Source: Kiloniella majae (GTDB taxonomy: Bacteria; Pseudomonadota; Alphaproteobacteria; Kiloniellales; Kiloniellaceae). Taken from it: a stretch of DNA of 64,000 nucleotides. The notes below the pieces were generated by a model, which saw only the letters and a program-made list of their open reading frames with translations, had not been told where the DNA came from and searched no databases. The position numbers were made by a program, and so were the translations under genes. The stretch covers positions 19,824 through 83,823 of the forward strand of contig NZ_MTSZ01000011.1 of NCBI RefSeq assembly GCF_002118315.1. The letters run 5' to 3'. Below are positions 18,797 through 27,691 of the stretch, one piece after another (the stretch's first letter is position 1; every line of letters starts with the position of its first letter).

Positions 18797-19792
18797 TTAA
18801 CCTTCAGAAGCTACATCAGCTAGCTCGATTTCCTTTGCTTTTTCGACCATTACGCTCGCCTGACGAATAGAAGCGATATCAATAAGTCGTCCATCCAAAG
18901 ACACTGCACCTTTGCCTTCGCGTTGCGCCTGTTCCATAGCTTCGAGAATGCGATTGGCTTTGTTTACTTCGGCTTCCGATGGGCTGTTGACTTCGTTCGC
19001 GACCCCAATCTGATTGGGGTGGATCGCCCACTTCCCTTCACAGCCGAGAATTGTCGCCCTGTTTGCTTGGGCACGATATCCTTCTGGATCAGAAAAATCA
19101 CCAAAAGGGCCATCAATGGCGCGAAGGCCGTTCGCACGTGCAGCAACGACCATGCGTGCAATGGCGTAATGCCACATATCTCCCCAGTGAAAGTCTCTCG
19201 GCGTATCACCGTCGATATCTGTTAAAACGCCGTACATCGGATTTGGCCCACCGATACCTGTCGTTCGGGCTTTAGTTGATGCCGCATAGTCCGCGACACC
19301 AAAATGCAAGCTCTCATTGCGTTTCGAAGCCGCTGCGATTTCATTGATATTTTGCATGCCTAAAGCCGTTTCAATAATCATTTCAAAGCCAATGGCTTTT
19401 TTACGATTTTTTGCGGCTTCAACCTGCGTACACAGCATATCCAGTGCATAAATGTCTGACGCAGTCCCCACCTTGGGAATCATGAACAGATCCAGCCTGT
19501 CCCCTGCCTGTTCCAGAACATCAATTACATCCCGATACATATAGGGCGTATCCAGACCATTAACACGAACCGACAGGGTTTTACTCCCCCAGTCGATATC
19601 GTTTATTGCCTCAATAACATTTTTCCGCGCCTGCTCCTTATCGTCAGGGGCAACCGCATCTTCCAAATCCAAAAAAATCACATCGGCTTTGGATGCTGCC
19701 GCTTTTTCAAACAATACAGGGTTACTGCCTGGTACCGCGAGTTCACTACGATTTAGGCGCGAAGTAGTTTCTTCTGGAATTGTAAAGCTCAT
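18797..19792 (-). CDS. mcl1: HpcH/HpaI-family lyase, L-malyl-CoA/beta-methylmalyl-CoA lyase type
   Basis: A 331-residue CitE-like TIM-barrel lyase with the Mg-binding segments IFLDLEDAV, IGFEMIIETALG and HFGVADYAAST. Residue pattern and length match the malyl-CoA lyases, which split malyl-CoA to acetyl-CoA and glyoxylate, and beta-methylmalyl-CoA to propionyl-CoA and glyoxylate. These act in the serine cycle and the ethylmalonyl-CoA pathway. Other pathway genes are not in the window apart from the mutase at 53128, so the pathway is inferred. AGGGAG precedes the ATG. Confidence 0.85.
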   Translation of the reverse strand: MSFTIPEETTSRLNRSELAVPGSNPVLFEKAAASKADVIFLDLEDAVAPDDKEQARKNVIEAINDIDWGSKTLSVRVNGLDTPYMYRDVIDVLEQAGDRLDLFMIPKVGTASDIYALDMLCTQVEAAKNRKKAIGFEMIIETALGMQNINEIAAASKRNESLHFGVADYAASTKARTTGIGGPNPMYGVLTDIDGDTPRDFHWGDMWHYAIARMVVAARANGLRAIDGPFGDFSDPEGYRAQANRATILGCEGKWAIHPNQIGVANEVNSPSEAEVNKANRILEAMEQAQREGKGAVSLDGRLIDIASIRQASVMVEKAKEIELADVASEG

Positions 19793-20024
19793 GTTTTACT
19801 CCCTAGGGTTCCGGTCAGCTTTTTAGACAGCCAACTCTTATTGTGCATCGCAACATAAACTGTGGCCTGACAAATTAATTATGTCAACCTCCTGAAACTT
19901 TGAGGTGGAAAATTTGAGAGAAAAGAATCATGCGCTTACCAGAAATAAGCACGCGAACAGGATGATCCGCCTGAGTCAGAAGATAGCTCTAACAAGTTAT
20001 GAGAATTTAATACGGCACAAGAGA

Positions 20025-20948
20025 TCAGGATTTTGAAGACAAGGGGTGCTTTTCAAACACAAGCTTCTGCAGACGTTCTTGTAAAACATGTGTATAGATC
20101 TGTGTTGTCGAAATATCAGAATGCCCCAGCATTTTCTGAACAGATCTCAAGTCAGCACCGTTTTCCAACAAATGGGTCGCAAAAGCGTGACGCAAGACAT
20201 GTGGAGATACCTTCGACGGCATGACTCCGCTCTCTATAGCCAACTCTTTGAGAAGCTGACCGACGCGATGGCGTGTCAGATAGCCATTCTTCCCCCGGGA
20301 AGGAAAAACCCATCCCGTGTCTTTGACCTTATCCTGCTCGGAATTTGGTAAAAAGTTATCACGGACCAGAAGATAACGATCCAGTGCTTCACGTGCTCGG
20401 GGGCTAAGAGGCACTAACCGCTCTTTATTTCCTTTGCCCATCACGGTCAAAATACGCGGATCACGCTGTGTTTGGGATATCTTCAAAGATACGAGTTCAC
20501 TAACCCGCATCCCTGTTGCGTATAGTAGCTCGATCAACGCACAAAGGCGCAAGCCTTCATCTGTTTGGTTTTCCTGCGCGGCTTTAAGAAGAGCATCCGT
20601 ATCTTCAATAGAAAGGAACTTCGGTAAAGATTGCGCCATACGTGGCGTGCCAATTTCCGCGACAGGATTATCTTGCCTTATGCCTTCTTCCATAAGGAAG
20701 AGATAAAACTGCTTTAAAGAAGACAAGTGACGCGCCTGCGTCCGGGCACTTAACCCCTCAGCAGTCAAATCAGCCAAATAGGTACGGATATCGGATGCTT
20801 CAACAACGGTCAGATCTTTCCGTGCGCTCGATAGAAAGTCTTCAAATCGTTCCAGATCACGCTCGTAAGCTTCCAGCGTATTCTGACTGGCTCCACGTTC
20901 AGCAGACATCATCTCCAAAAAAATAGAGATTCTGGACGATCTGCTCAT
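20025..20948 (-). CDS. xerD: Tyrosine recombinase XerD
   Basis: A 307-residue site-specific recombinase. The N-terminal SAM-like core-binding domain (about 8-95) is followed by the catalytic domain with Arg148 (ATGMRVSEL), Lys172, the HVLRH box (His250, Arg253), His276 and nucleophile Tyr285. These act at dif to resolve chromosome dimers, together with XerC and FtsK. Position next to accA and the TPR-like gene supports XerD rather than a phage integrase. I use ATG 20948, since the base before opens a TTG only one codon earlier; GGTGAT precedes it. Confidence 0.92.
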   Translation of the reverse strand: MSRSSRISIFLEMMSAERGASQNTLEAYERDLERFEDFLSSARKDLTVVEASDIRTYLADLTAEGLSARTQARHLSSLKQFYLFLMEEGIRQDNPVAEIGTPRMAQSLPKFLSIEDTDALLKAAQENQTDEGLRLCALIELLYATGMRVSELVSLKISQTQRDPRILTVMGKGNKERLVPLSPRAREALDRYLLVRDNFLPNSEQDKVKDTGWVFPSRGKNGYLTRHRVGQLLKELAIESGVMPSKVSPHVLRHAFATHLLENGADLRSVQKMLGHSDISTTQIYTHVLQERLQKLVFEKHPLSSKS

Positions 20949-20965
20949 CAATCACCAGCCATAAA

Positions 20966-22768
20966 TCAAATGCCGCTAAGAACCGTAGCTTCAATTGCCA
21001 GTGAACGTGCTTCATTTTGCAGGCCAACGGAATAGAGTGCTTCCACAACACTTCCCAGAGCAAGGCTATGGGTATTCCCTGGCCCCTGTTCTCCCAAGAT
21101 GATCAAACTAAGCAAAACAACTTCGGCAAGCCGTCCACCATTCTGCGCATCCTTCAAGGCGTAGAGCAAAGCCGCTGATGGAGCCAGACCTGGTGAAGCG
21201 ATTTCCATAGAGGCAAGCTCGCCCCAACTCAGACGAGTATCCTCGCCTAATGCCTGCATACAGGACCGTAACATTACCAACTGCTGGTTCAGAACTTCAG
21301 GTCCTAAACCACTTTGAGCAGACGCCCATCCCTTCAAGGTTCCATATCTTTCGCCACCTTCCATGCCGGAAAGTCTGGCGTAGGGCCAAAGCGCCGTTAA
21401 ATTGGCTGCGGCGGTTTCTTCGCTCAGCATATACTGACGTGCCAACAGCAACCATGCATTAGCCCGTTCATACTGACCCGCCAGATAAAGTATTCGCCCG
21501 GCAGGCAGTGCAAACCAAGTTAGATCAGCAGAGTGCGGAATCTCAGCCACCAGATCAGCAACGGCGCGTGACATCAGAATACCCATTCCATCTGTCTCAG
21601 CTTGATCAAGGGCAGCTTTCACAATCTCGGCTCTCGCGGCAGGTACAGTCTGCAACTGTGCAGCCTGAAGGAATAAAGCACGTAATTCAGGGCCTTCGTG
21701 GCTTATCTGACCGCCGACAACACCATCAAGCTCAGCTGGTTCAAAAGCATAACGACTATAAAGATCAACAAGTGCATTAGGGGACAGAGCTCCACTTCTG
21801 ACAGCAACTTCAGCAGCATAAACCCGTCGATCCAAAGGATATTCTTCTGCTTGTATCAAAGCACTACGAACCCCCGGATCGAGAAAATCATCCAGCTCAT
21901 CAGGAAGTCGCGCTTCTGAAAGTGCAGCCAGTGCCCAATGAATGGGCTCAACACGTCCGGCACTTTTACCGGATAGTTTGATATTTGCACCCGAAGCAGC
22001 AAGAGCCAGCTCTTCAAAAAGCGGGTCTGTTGCGTCACCTGTCTCTCTCAAGAGATCCAACCCTAAAAGAGCCTGATCAACTTGTTTCTGCAGGAAGTGA
22101 CAATAGACCATGCCCCGTATCCAGTAACTGTCCTTACCTGTTGCGGACATTCCCTGAATAACCTGACAAGCATCACCATTTTTCCCAGTCATCAAAAGAC
22201 TATCACTTCGATAACGCGCCTGTTGCTCATTGTCCGAGCGTGTTGGTATGCGTTGGAAGAGATTATCAAGCTGAGTGTAGGCACCCAACTCAGCCAATTT
22301 CACCAAACGAAGTGACAAAAGGCTCTGCTCACTCTGCAAAGGTTTATCATCCAGCGGGCGGCCAGCACTCGATAATAACAATCTCTTTGCCAGATCATTT
22401 CCAACCGTAGAATAATAGCTCACTGGCATCTGCTCGATCAATGCAAAGACATCCTGTAGCGAACTTTGCCGCCACATATCATAGCCTAGACCACCTTGCC
22501 CAGGGCTAAGGGTGCCGATGCTGTCCAAATCAAGTCCGCCAAGGCTATCAACTTGTATGCCGCCAGAGCTAATAGGTGTGCTCTCGATACCAGGCGATAC
22601 AGGAGCTTCTGTTAAAGGCTCTCCTGTTACAGGTTGGTTAGCTGTCGGTTGCTGCGGGATCAATTGCGTCTGGGCATAAGCGGATGTGCCAATGCCAAAA
22701 GAAAAAGCCCCAATGGAAAGCCTCAAGGCAGTTCCCACGAGCACAGATTTAGATAATATAAAGGGCAT
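20966..22768 (-). CDS. Exported helical-repeat protein of unknown function
   Basis: About 600 residues. A signal peptide ends in SAYA at about residue 33, followed by a Pro/Thr/Ser-rich stretch, then roughly 480 residues of regularly spaced short helices rich in Ala and Leu, resembling degenerate TPR/SEL-like alpha solenoids. No enzymatic motif is visible. Proteins of this kind are found upstream of xerD in many alphaproteobacteria but have no assigned role. I place the start at ATG 22768, one base after the stop of the 46-residue membrane peptide; in-frame starts at 22789 and 22810 would overlap that gene, though 22789 has a better ribosome-binding site (AAAAGG). The three genes look cotranscribed. 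Confidence 0.8.
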   Translation of the reverse strand: MPFILSKSVLVGTALRLSIGAFSFGIGTSAYAQTQLIPQQPTANQPVTGEPLTEAPVSPGIESTPISSGGIQVDSLGGLDLDSIGTLSPGQGGLGYDMWRQSSLQDVFALIEQMPVSYYSTVGNDLAKRLLLSSAGRPLDDKPLQSEQSLLSLRLVKLAELGAYTQLDNLFQRIPTRSDNEQQARYRSDSLLMTGKNGDACQVIQGMSATGKDSYWIRGMVYCHFLQKQVDQALLGLDLLRETGDATDPLFEELALAASGANIKLSGKSAGRVEPIHWALAALSEARLPDELDDFLDPGVRSALIQAEEYPLDRRVYAAEVAVRSGALSPNALVDLYSRYAFEPAELDGVVGGQISHEGPELRALFLQAAQLQTVPAARAEIVKAALDQAETDGMGILMSRAVADLVAEIPHSADLTWFALPAGRILYLAGQYERANAWLLLARQYMLSEETAAANLTALWPYARLSGMEGGERYGTLKGWASAQSGLGPEVLNQQLVMLRSCMQALGEDTRLSWGELASMEIASPGLAPSAALLYALKDAQNGGRLAEVVLLSLIILGEQGPGNTHSLALGSVVEALYSVGLQNEARSLAIEATVLSGI

Positions 22769-22769
22769 C

Positions 22770-22910
22770 TTATTTGGTGAGACGATCATTCGGAATGACC
22801 TTTTCCACATTTGCAGAGGGCGCGGGTATATCCCACGTCAAAAGGAAAACTCCCCCTGCGAGCAAAGCACCGATCAGGATAACAAAGACAAAAAGGCCGA
22901 ATTTCTTCAT
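22770..22910 (-). CDS. 46-residue single-span membrane peptide
   Basis: ATG at 22910 to TAA at 22770-22772. The product has a Lys-Lys N-terminus, a 20-residue hydrophobic helix (about 5-25, FGLFVFVILIGALLAGG) and a short soluble tail DIPAPSANVEKVIPNDRL. The layout resembles small inner-membrane peptides encoded ahead of xerD-linked helical-repeat genes in alphaproteobacteria, as far as I recall. CTTACGCTCC on the plus strand gives GGAGCG as ribosome-binding site. Stop and next start are one base apart, so translation is probably coupled. Function is unknown. Confidence 0.75.
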   Translation of the reverse strand: MKKFGLFVFVILIGALLAGGVFLLTWDIPAPSANVEKVIPNDRLTK

Positions 22911-23062
22911 GGAGCGTAAGCTTCACTCTATCTGTTTGGGTCAATAAACTATTCATAACACCATATATCTATCACTAGAGTATGGCGAGATTGGGACAGT
23001 CTAAAACCCGATTTTGTATCTGTAAACAACCTGTTGCGGTTCGGCTCTTTTTATTAGGCGCT

Positions 23063-23860
23063 TCAGTTAACAGACAACCCTTCTGTATGCCCGTCCACCG
23101 TCAAAACCTGCCCTGAAATTTTGCTTCCCTTTGGCGAAGATGCAAAGAGAATCATGTTTGCAATATTTTCAGGCGAGACAAAGGTTCTCATGGATGTTTG
23201 CTTTTCAAACTGTCCACGCACCACATCGGGGGCAATATTTTGCGCTTGTGCAGATGCTTCAATTACACGCTCCATCCGTGGACCAGACACAGAGCCCGGC
23301 GCAACCGCATTAACCCGAATACCATAAGGCCCAAGTTCCATCGCCATCGTCTTGGTTATACCAACGACAGCCCATTTAGCCGCAGCATAAGGGGCCCGAT
23401 AGGGAAACCCAAACAATCCCCCAGTAGAAGAAAGATTAAAAATTGCGCCACTCTTTTGCTTTTTCATCAATGGGATGGCTTCGCGAGAGAAAAGAAACTG
23501 CGAATCAATATTCACTGAGATACATTTTTGCCATGCACTATAATCCAGTGTTTCCAGCTCCCCTGCAGGGCCAGCAGTACCTGCATTGTTGACCAACACA
23601 TCCAGGCCAGTGAAATTTGCATTCAAATCAGAAAATAACGCCTGCACGCCTTTTTCATCCGTAACATCAAGATGGCTTTTCGTTAGCTTCCCGGCACTCT
23701 CTCTATCATTCTTAAAAGAAAATTCATCCAAAGTTTTCTGGTCAATATCACAAACATGCACATTAGCCCCTTCACGAAGAAAAGCTTCTGCAGTTGCCCG
23801 ACCAAGTCCAGCCGCCCCAGCCGTAATAAGGACGCGATATCCCTGAAGATTTAAGTTCAT
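23063..23860 (-). CDS. SDR family oxidoreductase
   Basis: A 265-residue short-chain dehydrogenase/reductase. The cofactor motif TAGAAGLG (13-20) with Asp38 at the end of strand 2 favours NAD over NADP. NNAG is at 91-94 and the catalytic Ser/Tyr/Lys are in SSTGG (144-148) and YAAAK (158-162). The substrate cannot be derived. It is the last gene of the run with the glycosidase and sugar importer, about 150 bases after the glycosidase stop codon, so oxidation of an imported sugar or its derivative is a reasonable inference. Confidence 0.88.
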   Translation of the reverse strand: MNLNLQGYRVLITAGAAGLGRATAEAFLREGANVHVCDIDQKTLDEFSFKNDRESAGKLTKSHLDVTDEKGVQALFSDLNANFTGLDVLVNNAGTAGPAGELETLDYSAWQKCISVNIDSQFLFSREAIPLMKKQKSGAIFNLSSTGGLFGFPYRAPYAAAKWAVVGITKTMAMELGPYGIRVNAVAPGSVSGPRMERVIEASAQAQNIAPDVVRGQFEKQTSMRTFVSPENIANMILFASSPKGSKISGQVLTVDGHTEGLSVN

Positions 23861-24007
23861 CCTTCAAGTCCTTCCAAGCTCTGTTTCCTAGAATAACCTT
23901 AGAGAGCCAGAAGAAACGCACCATACATATTTTCAGAATTTAAGTGCAAAAAACGTCAGACAGATGCTGATCTTAATCACAACATCTGTCACATTTGAGA
24001 ACAACGC

Positions 24008-25657
24008 CTAATCCGTACTGCCGATTTTTGCCCTTATAATAAACCTGGCCATTGCCCGCGCCGAACAAGCGCGGCTTGAATAAGAAGCCACATAGGTACT
24101 TAGGTCAGGACAAGATCTTAGTTCATAGTCGCTTCGGAGCGCACAAACCACCATCTTACCTTCGGTCATTTGAACAAGTTTTTCTAAGCGTTCTTTTTGA
24201 AAATCAACATCATAGTCCATACCAGGCAGCGGATAATCTTCGGTAACACCAATCACAACATCACCCTCACCAAAGCATCGCCTGCCAGCAAGGTACTCCT
24301 GCAGATCTTCCTCGGATAAAATTTCGATATCTGATGAAGAGTTTTTGAACTCTTGGCAAAGGACATCAAAAGCCGCCTGAGGGTCATTAGGCCCAATACC
24401 ACGCGTGTTAATGACCATTTGATGAGCATCAGATCCACTAAGGCCAATCAGTTTTACTTTCCCATTAAGAGGAAGAAGGTTGCTACGGTCTCGAACAATG
24501 CGGATAGCTTTTTCCGCAGCAAGATCGGCAAGCTCTCTATGCTTTTGACCTGAAATATCATTCCTGTCCGTTTTGCAAAGTTCCGTATTCATTGCCAACT
24601 GAATCCGCAGACAAAAAATTCTCTCCAAAGCATCTTCAACGATGTCGAGGTTCAGATCACCTTCTTCAACAGCCTTAACCACACCATCAATGGTTGCCAT
24701 CTGCTTCGCGACATAGTTCGCTTCATCATGTTCATAATGTTCTTCAGACAACATAATAATGTCGCAGCCAGCTTTCAGGGCAAGAATAGCAGATTCAGCT
24801 GGATCATAATTTTTCCGCATCCCCCACATGTTCATACTGTCCGTCACAATAACGCCTTGGAATCCCATTTTATCGCGCAATAAATCATGCATGATCTTCG
24901 GTGAAAGCGTTGCCGGAAAATCCGGATCAATTTGTGGGAAATTAATGTGAGAGGTCATGATCATAGGCAATCCAGCATCAATTGCCGCTTGAAAAGGAAC
25001 CAGATCCTGATCCAGCAAATACGCCAGACTTCTATCCACAGTTGGCAATAAGCGATGGCTATCTTCACTGGTATCGCCATGACCGGGAAAGTGCTTACCA
25101 CAACACACAATATGGTTCTGCAACGCGCCATCTACAGCCGCCTTCACATGTCGAGCAACCCTATCACGATCCTCGCCGAACGATCGCGGTCCAATAATCG
25201 GATTATCGGGATTGCTGTTGATATCCGCACAGGGAGACAAAATAACATTGTAACCACACGCCATCATTTCGCGTGCATAAATGCCATAAATTTCGTGCGT
25301 TAAAGACACATCATCTGCAGCCCCCAAAGCAAGATTTCCCGGTCCCGTGGTGGTTTCTGAAACGGCAACGCCCCATGCCCCTTCTTGGTCCACACCAAAG
25401 ATCAGCGGCAGATCCAGTATTGTCGAGCTTGTCTCATCTTGAAGAGTTTGTGTCAGGTTTCTAGCTTCAGATACAGTCTCGGCATTATCCTGGGAAATAT
25501 AGAACCCGGATATATAACGCTCCCGAACAAGTTTTCTGGCATAGGTGAGATCTTTGCCCCCAAAAGCCAACATAAAGAGCTGGCCAACCTTTTGTTCTAA
25601 CGTAAGCTTCGCTATTAACCCGCGCGCATCCGCACGTGCATTATCCAATACACCCAT
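24008..25657 (-). CDS. Glycoside hydrolase family 3, NagZ-like beta-N-acetylhexosaminidase
   Basis: About 549 residues. The GH3 TIM barrel carries the NagZ-type motif KHFPGHGDTSEDSH, whose Asp-His pair acts as acid/base in this subgroup, and the nucleophile region VTDSMNM. A second alpha/beta domain of about 190 residues follows, unlike short cytoplasmic NagZ. No signal peptide is seen with the ATG at 25657 (MGVLDNARAD; GAAGG ahead); an in-frame start at 25717 adds 20 residues without family match. It lies in one direction with the sugar importer, so it probably releases an amino sugar from an imported oligosaccharide or anhydro-muropeptide. Confidence 0.88.
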   Translation of the reverse strand: MGVLDNARADARGLIAKLTLEQKVGQLFMLAFGGKDLTYARKLVRERYISGFYISQDNAETVSEARNLTQTLQDETSSTILDLPLIFGVDQEGAWGVAVSETTTGPGNLALGAADDVSLTHEIYGIYAREMMACGYNVILSPCADINSNPDNPIIGPRSFGEDRDRVARHVKAAVDGALQNHIVCCGKHFPGHGDTSEDSHRLLPTVDRSLAYLLDQDLVPFQAAIDAGLPMIMTSHINFPQIDPDFPATLSPKIMHDLLRDKMGFQGVIVTDSMNMWGMRKNYDPAESAILALKAGCDIIMLSEEHYEHDEANYVAKQMATIDGVVKAVEEGDLNLDIVEDALERIFCLRIQLAMNTELCKTDRNDISGQKHRELADLAAEKAIRIVRDRSNLLPLNGKVKLIGLSGSDAHQMVINTRGIGPNDPQAAFDVLCQEFKNSSSDIEILSEEDLQEYLAGRRCFGEGDVVIGVTEDYPLPGMDYDVDFQKERLEKLVQMTEGKMVVCALRSDYELRSCPDLSTYVASYSSRACSARAMARFIIRAKIGSTD

Positions 25658-25754
25658 CGTTTTTTGCCTTCTCGTTTTACGGCCTGAATAAGTTAAGTGC
25701 GCAATATGATCTGCCAATAAGACATGCAGAACTTTGCCTTAGCTACTCTCCTGA

Positions 25755-26531
25755 TCAAGCAGCCCGTTTTGCGCCGGTGATAAGCCCCACAAGATCATCC
25801 GGCGTTATATCTTCGATCAACACATTTGCCGCAGCACGCCCGTGACGCAAAACTACGGCACGGTGGCAGACCTCCATAACATGTTGAATATTATGGCTGA
25901 TCAGAAGCACCGAGATACCTTGTGAACTAATCAACTTGATTAGGTTATTCACCTGTGCCGCCTGCTCCACACCCAGCGCAGCTGTGGGTTCATCCATAAT
26001 CACAATGTCTGCCCCCCAATTCACCGCACGGGCAATGGACACCGCCTGACGCTGCCCCCCTGACAGATTTTTAATTTCTTCCCTAAAGGACGGAATACGG
26101 GAATTAAGCCGTTTCAGAGCAATTTCACTTTGTCGACTCATTTCCTTATGATCCAACCATCCAAAGAACCTGAGAATAGGATTGGACGAAAGAATCTCAC
26201 GATTCAAAAACAAATTCTTTGAAACATCAAAGTTCGGGATAACAGCCAAATCCTGAAATACAGTCTCAATCCCTTGATCCCGGGCATCCTGCGGAGACTT
26301 AATCTCCACTTCCTGTCCATTAATCAGAATCTCACCGTCATCCTGTGGATGCACACCAGAAATGCAGCGAACCAACGTTGATTTACCGGCCCCGTTATCT
26401 CCCAAAAGCCCGACGACTTCGCCTTTCAGAATTGAGAAGCTAACGCCCTTTAGCGCTTGTACACCACCAAAAGACTTATGAATTTCTCGCACCTCCAGTG
26501 CGGTATCCGGCACATGATATTCAGCGGTCAT
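25755..26531 (-). CDS. Sugar ABC transporter ATP-binding protein, single-domain CUT2 type
   Basis: 258 residues with Walker A GDNGAGKST, signature LSGGQRQAVS, Walker B IVIMDEPTAALG and the H-loop SHN. CUT2 (ribose-type) importers usually have a fused double ATPase of about 500 residues; this one has a single domain, as in the FrcA subtype. It overlaps the permease gene by four bases (ATGA), and is part of the importer with the permease and binding protein. The substrate is a monosaccharide or similar by family. Confidence 0.92.
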   Translation of the reverse strand: MTAEYHVPDTALEVREIHKSFGGVQALKGVSFSILKGEVVGLLGDNGAGKSTLVRCISGVHPQDDGEILINGQEVEIKSPQDARDQGIETVFQDLAVIPNFDVSKNLFLNREILSSNPILRFFGWLDHKEMSRQSEIALKRLNSRIPSFREEIKNLSGGQRQAVSIARAVNWGADIVIMDEPTAALGVEQAAQVNNLIKLISSQGISVLLISHNIQHVMEVCHRAVVLRHGRAAANVLIEDITPDDLVGLITGAKRAA

Positions 26532-27493
26532 CTTCTGTCCTCCTTAACACCAATGGCAACAGCAACGATGAGAATAAGGCCCCTTGCAATGATCTGTTCG
26601 TTTGTCGAGAACCCCCACAGGATAAGACCATTGTTAATAACCCCCATGAGCCAGGAACCAACGACGGCCCCGGCAACAGAGGCACGTCCGCCAAAAAGGC
26701 TTGTGCCGCCAATCGCCACGGCAGCAATAACTGTCAAAAGATCAGCTTCCCCAAGACTATATCTTGCCCCATGTAATCGCCCGGCATAAAGCATTCCCGC
26801 CATTGCAGCAGCCCCACCAGCAATCACCATTGCTGTGATTTTTACCTTCACAACATTAATACCTAGGGCACGGGATGCCGTTGGGTTACCGCCTACAGCC
26901 AGCAAGTGGCTGCCAAATCTGGTTTTAGAGAGAAACACCCACCCCAGAATCAATGCCAGCAAGGTCCAAATGAACATTACGGACACGGACCCAAAGCTTC
27001 CTGAGCCAAAGATATATGTAAAGCTATCGTTCGTGATCGGAATGGATTCAAGGTTAGTGATCACCCGGGCAATACCTGAAATCACCCCCATTGACCCGAG
27101 AGTAATAAGCAACGAGGACACTTTGAGCCATTCGGTCAGGACACCGTTAATTAACCCTACAAGCAAACCTGAGCTCAAACCTGCAAGAACCGCCACTGGC
27201 CAGGGAACAATATCCACCAGCAAGCCACAGACAAGCGCAGACAAGGCGACCACAGATCCAACGGAAAGATCAATATGACCCACCGCCAAAGCAAATGTCA
27301 TCCCCACGGCCATAACTGTGATCGGGGTTGTCTGACGAATGATGTTCATAAAGTTTGGCGTTGATAAAAATGCCGTTTCAGACAGAACGACCGCAAAAAA
27401 AGCAATCACAAGTATCAACGCGTAATAAACAAAATACTCACGATTAAGAATTTTATGAAACACCTGAGATCGCGTTTCAGACAAGAAAGTCAT
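26528..27493 (-). CDS. Sugar ABC transporter permease, RbsC/FrcC family
   Basis: 321 residues with about eight to ten hydrophobic segments and the CUT2 permease motifs AVGMTFALAVGHIDLSVGS and GGTSLFGGRASVAGA. It forms the inner-membrane channel. The stop overlaps the ATPase start. Upstream, 198 bases separate it from the binding-protein gene, and these hold a stem-loop. Confidence 0.93.
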   Translation of the reverse strand: MTFLSETRSQVFHKILNREYFVYYALILVIAFFAVVLSETAFLSTPNFMNIIRQTTPITVMAVGMTFALAVGHIDLSVGSVVALSALVCGLLVDIVPWPVAVLAGLSSGLLVGLINGVLTEWLKVSSLLITLGSMGVISGIARVITNLESIPITNDSFTYIFGSGSFGSVSVMFIWTLLALILGWVFLSKTRFGSHLLAVGGNPTASRALGINVVKVKITAMVIAGGAAAMAGMLYAGRLHGARYSLGEADLLTVIAAVAIGGTSLFGGRASVAGAVVGSWLMGVINNGLILWGFSTNEQIIARGLILIVAVAIGVKEDRR

Positions 27494-27620
27494 ATCAATA
27501 CCTTAGTTAAGGCCTCGTGTATCAGAGGAGTAAAGAGAAAGCCTTAAAGGGCAATTCTTTGTAACCTGATTTTTGTCTTCCAATGAATTATATCGAAAAG
27601 ACCAGAAAGACAAAAAGAGA

Positions 27621-27650
27621 GGAATGGATGACAATAGCATCACCCATTCC
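27621..27650 (-). terminator. Stem-loop between binding-protein and permease genes
   Basis: An 11-bp stem (27621-27631 with 27640-27650), eight-base loop. One pair is G-U in the minus-strand RNA but A-C on the plus strand. TCTCTTTTTG follows on the minus strand. It may be a leaky terminator or a 3'-end protecting hairpin that gives more binding protein than permease. Confidence 0.65.
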
Positions 27651-27691
27651 CCAGAGGATAAGTGATATTTTGGAGAGAAGTGGTTCTGCAG

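Noticed and set aside
20025..20948. Phage-type integrase
   Set aside because: All residues and the context next to accA and the helical-repeat gene fit the chromosomal dimer resolvase XerD.
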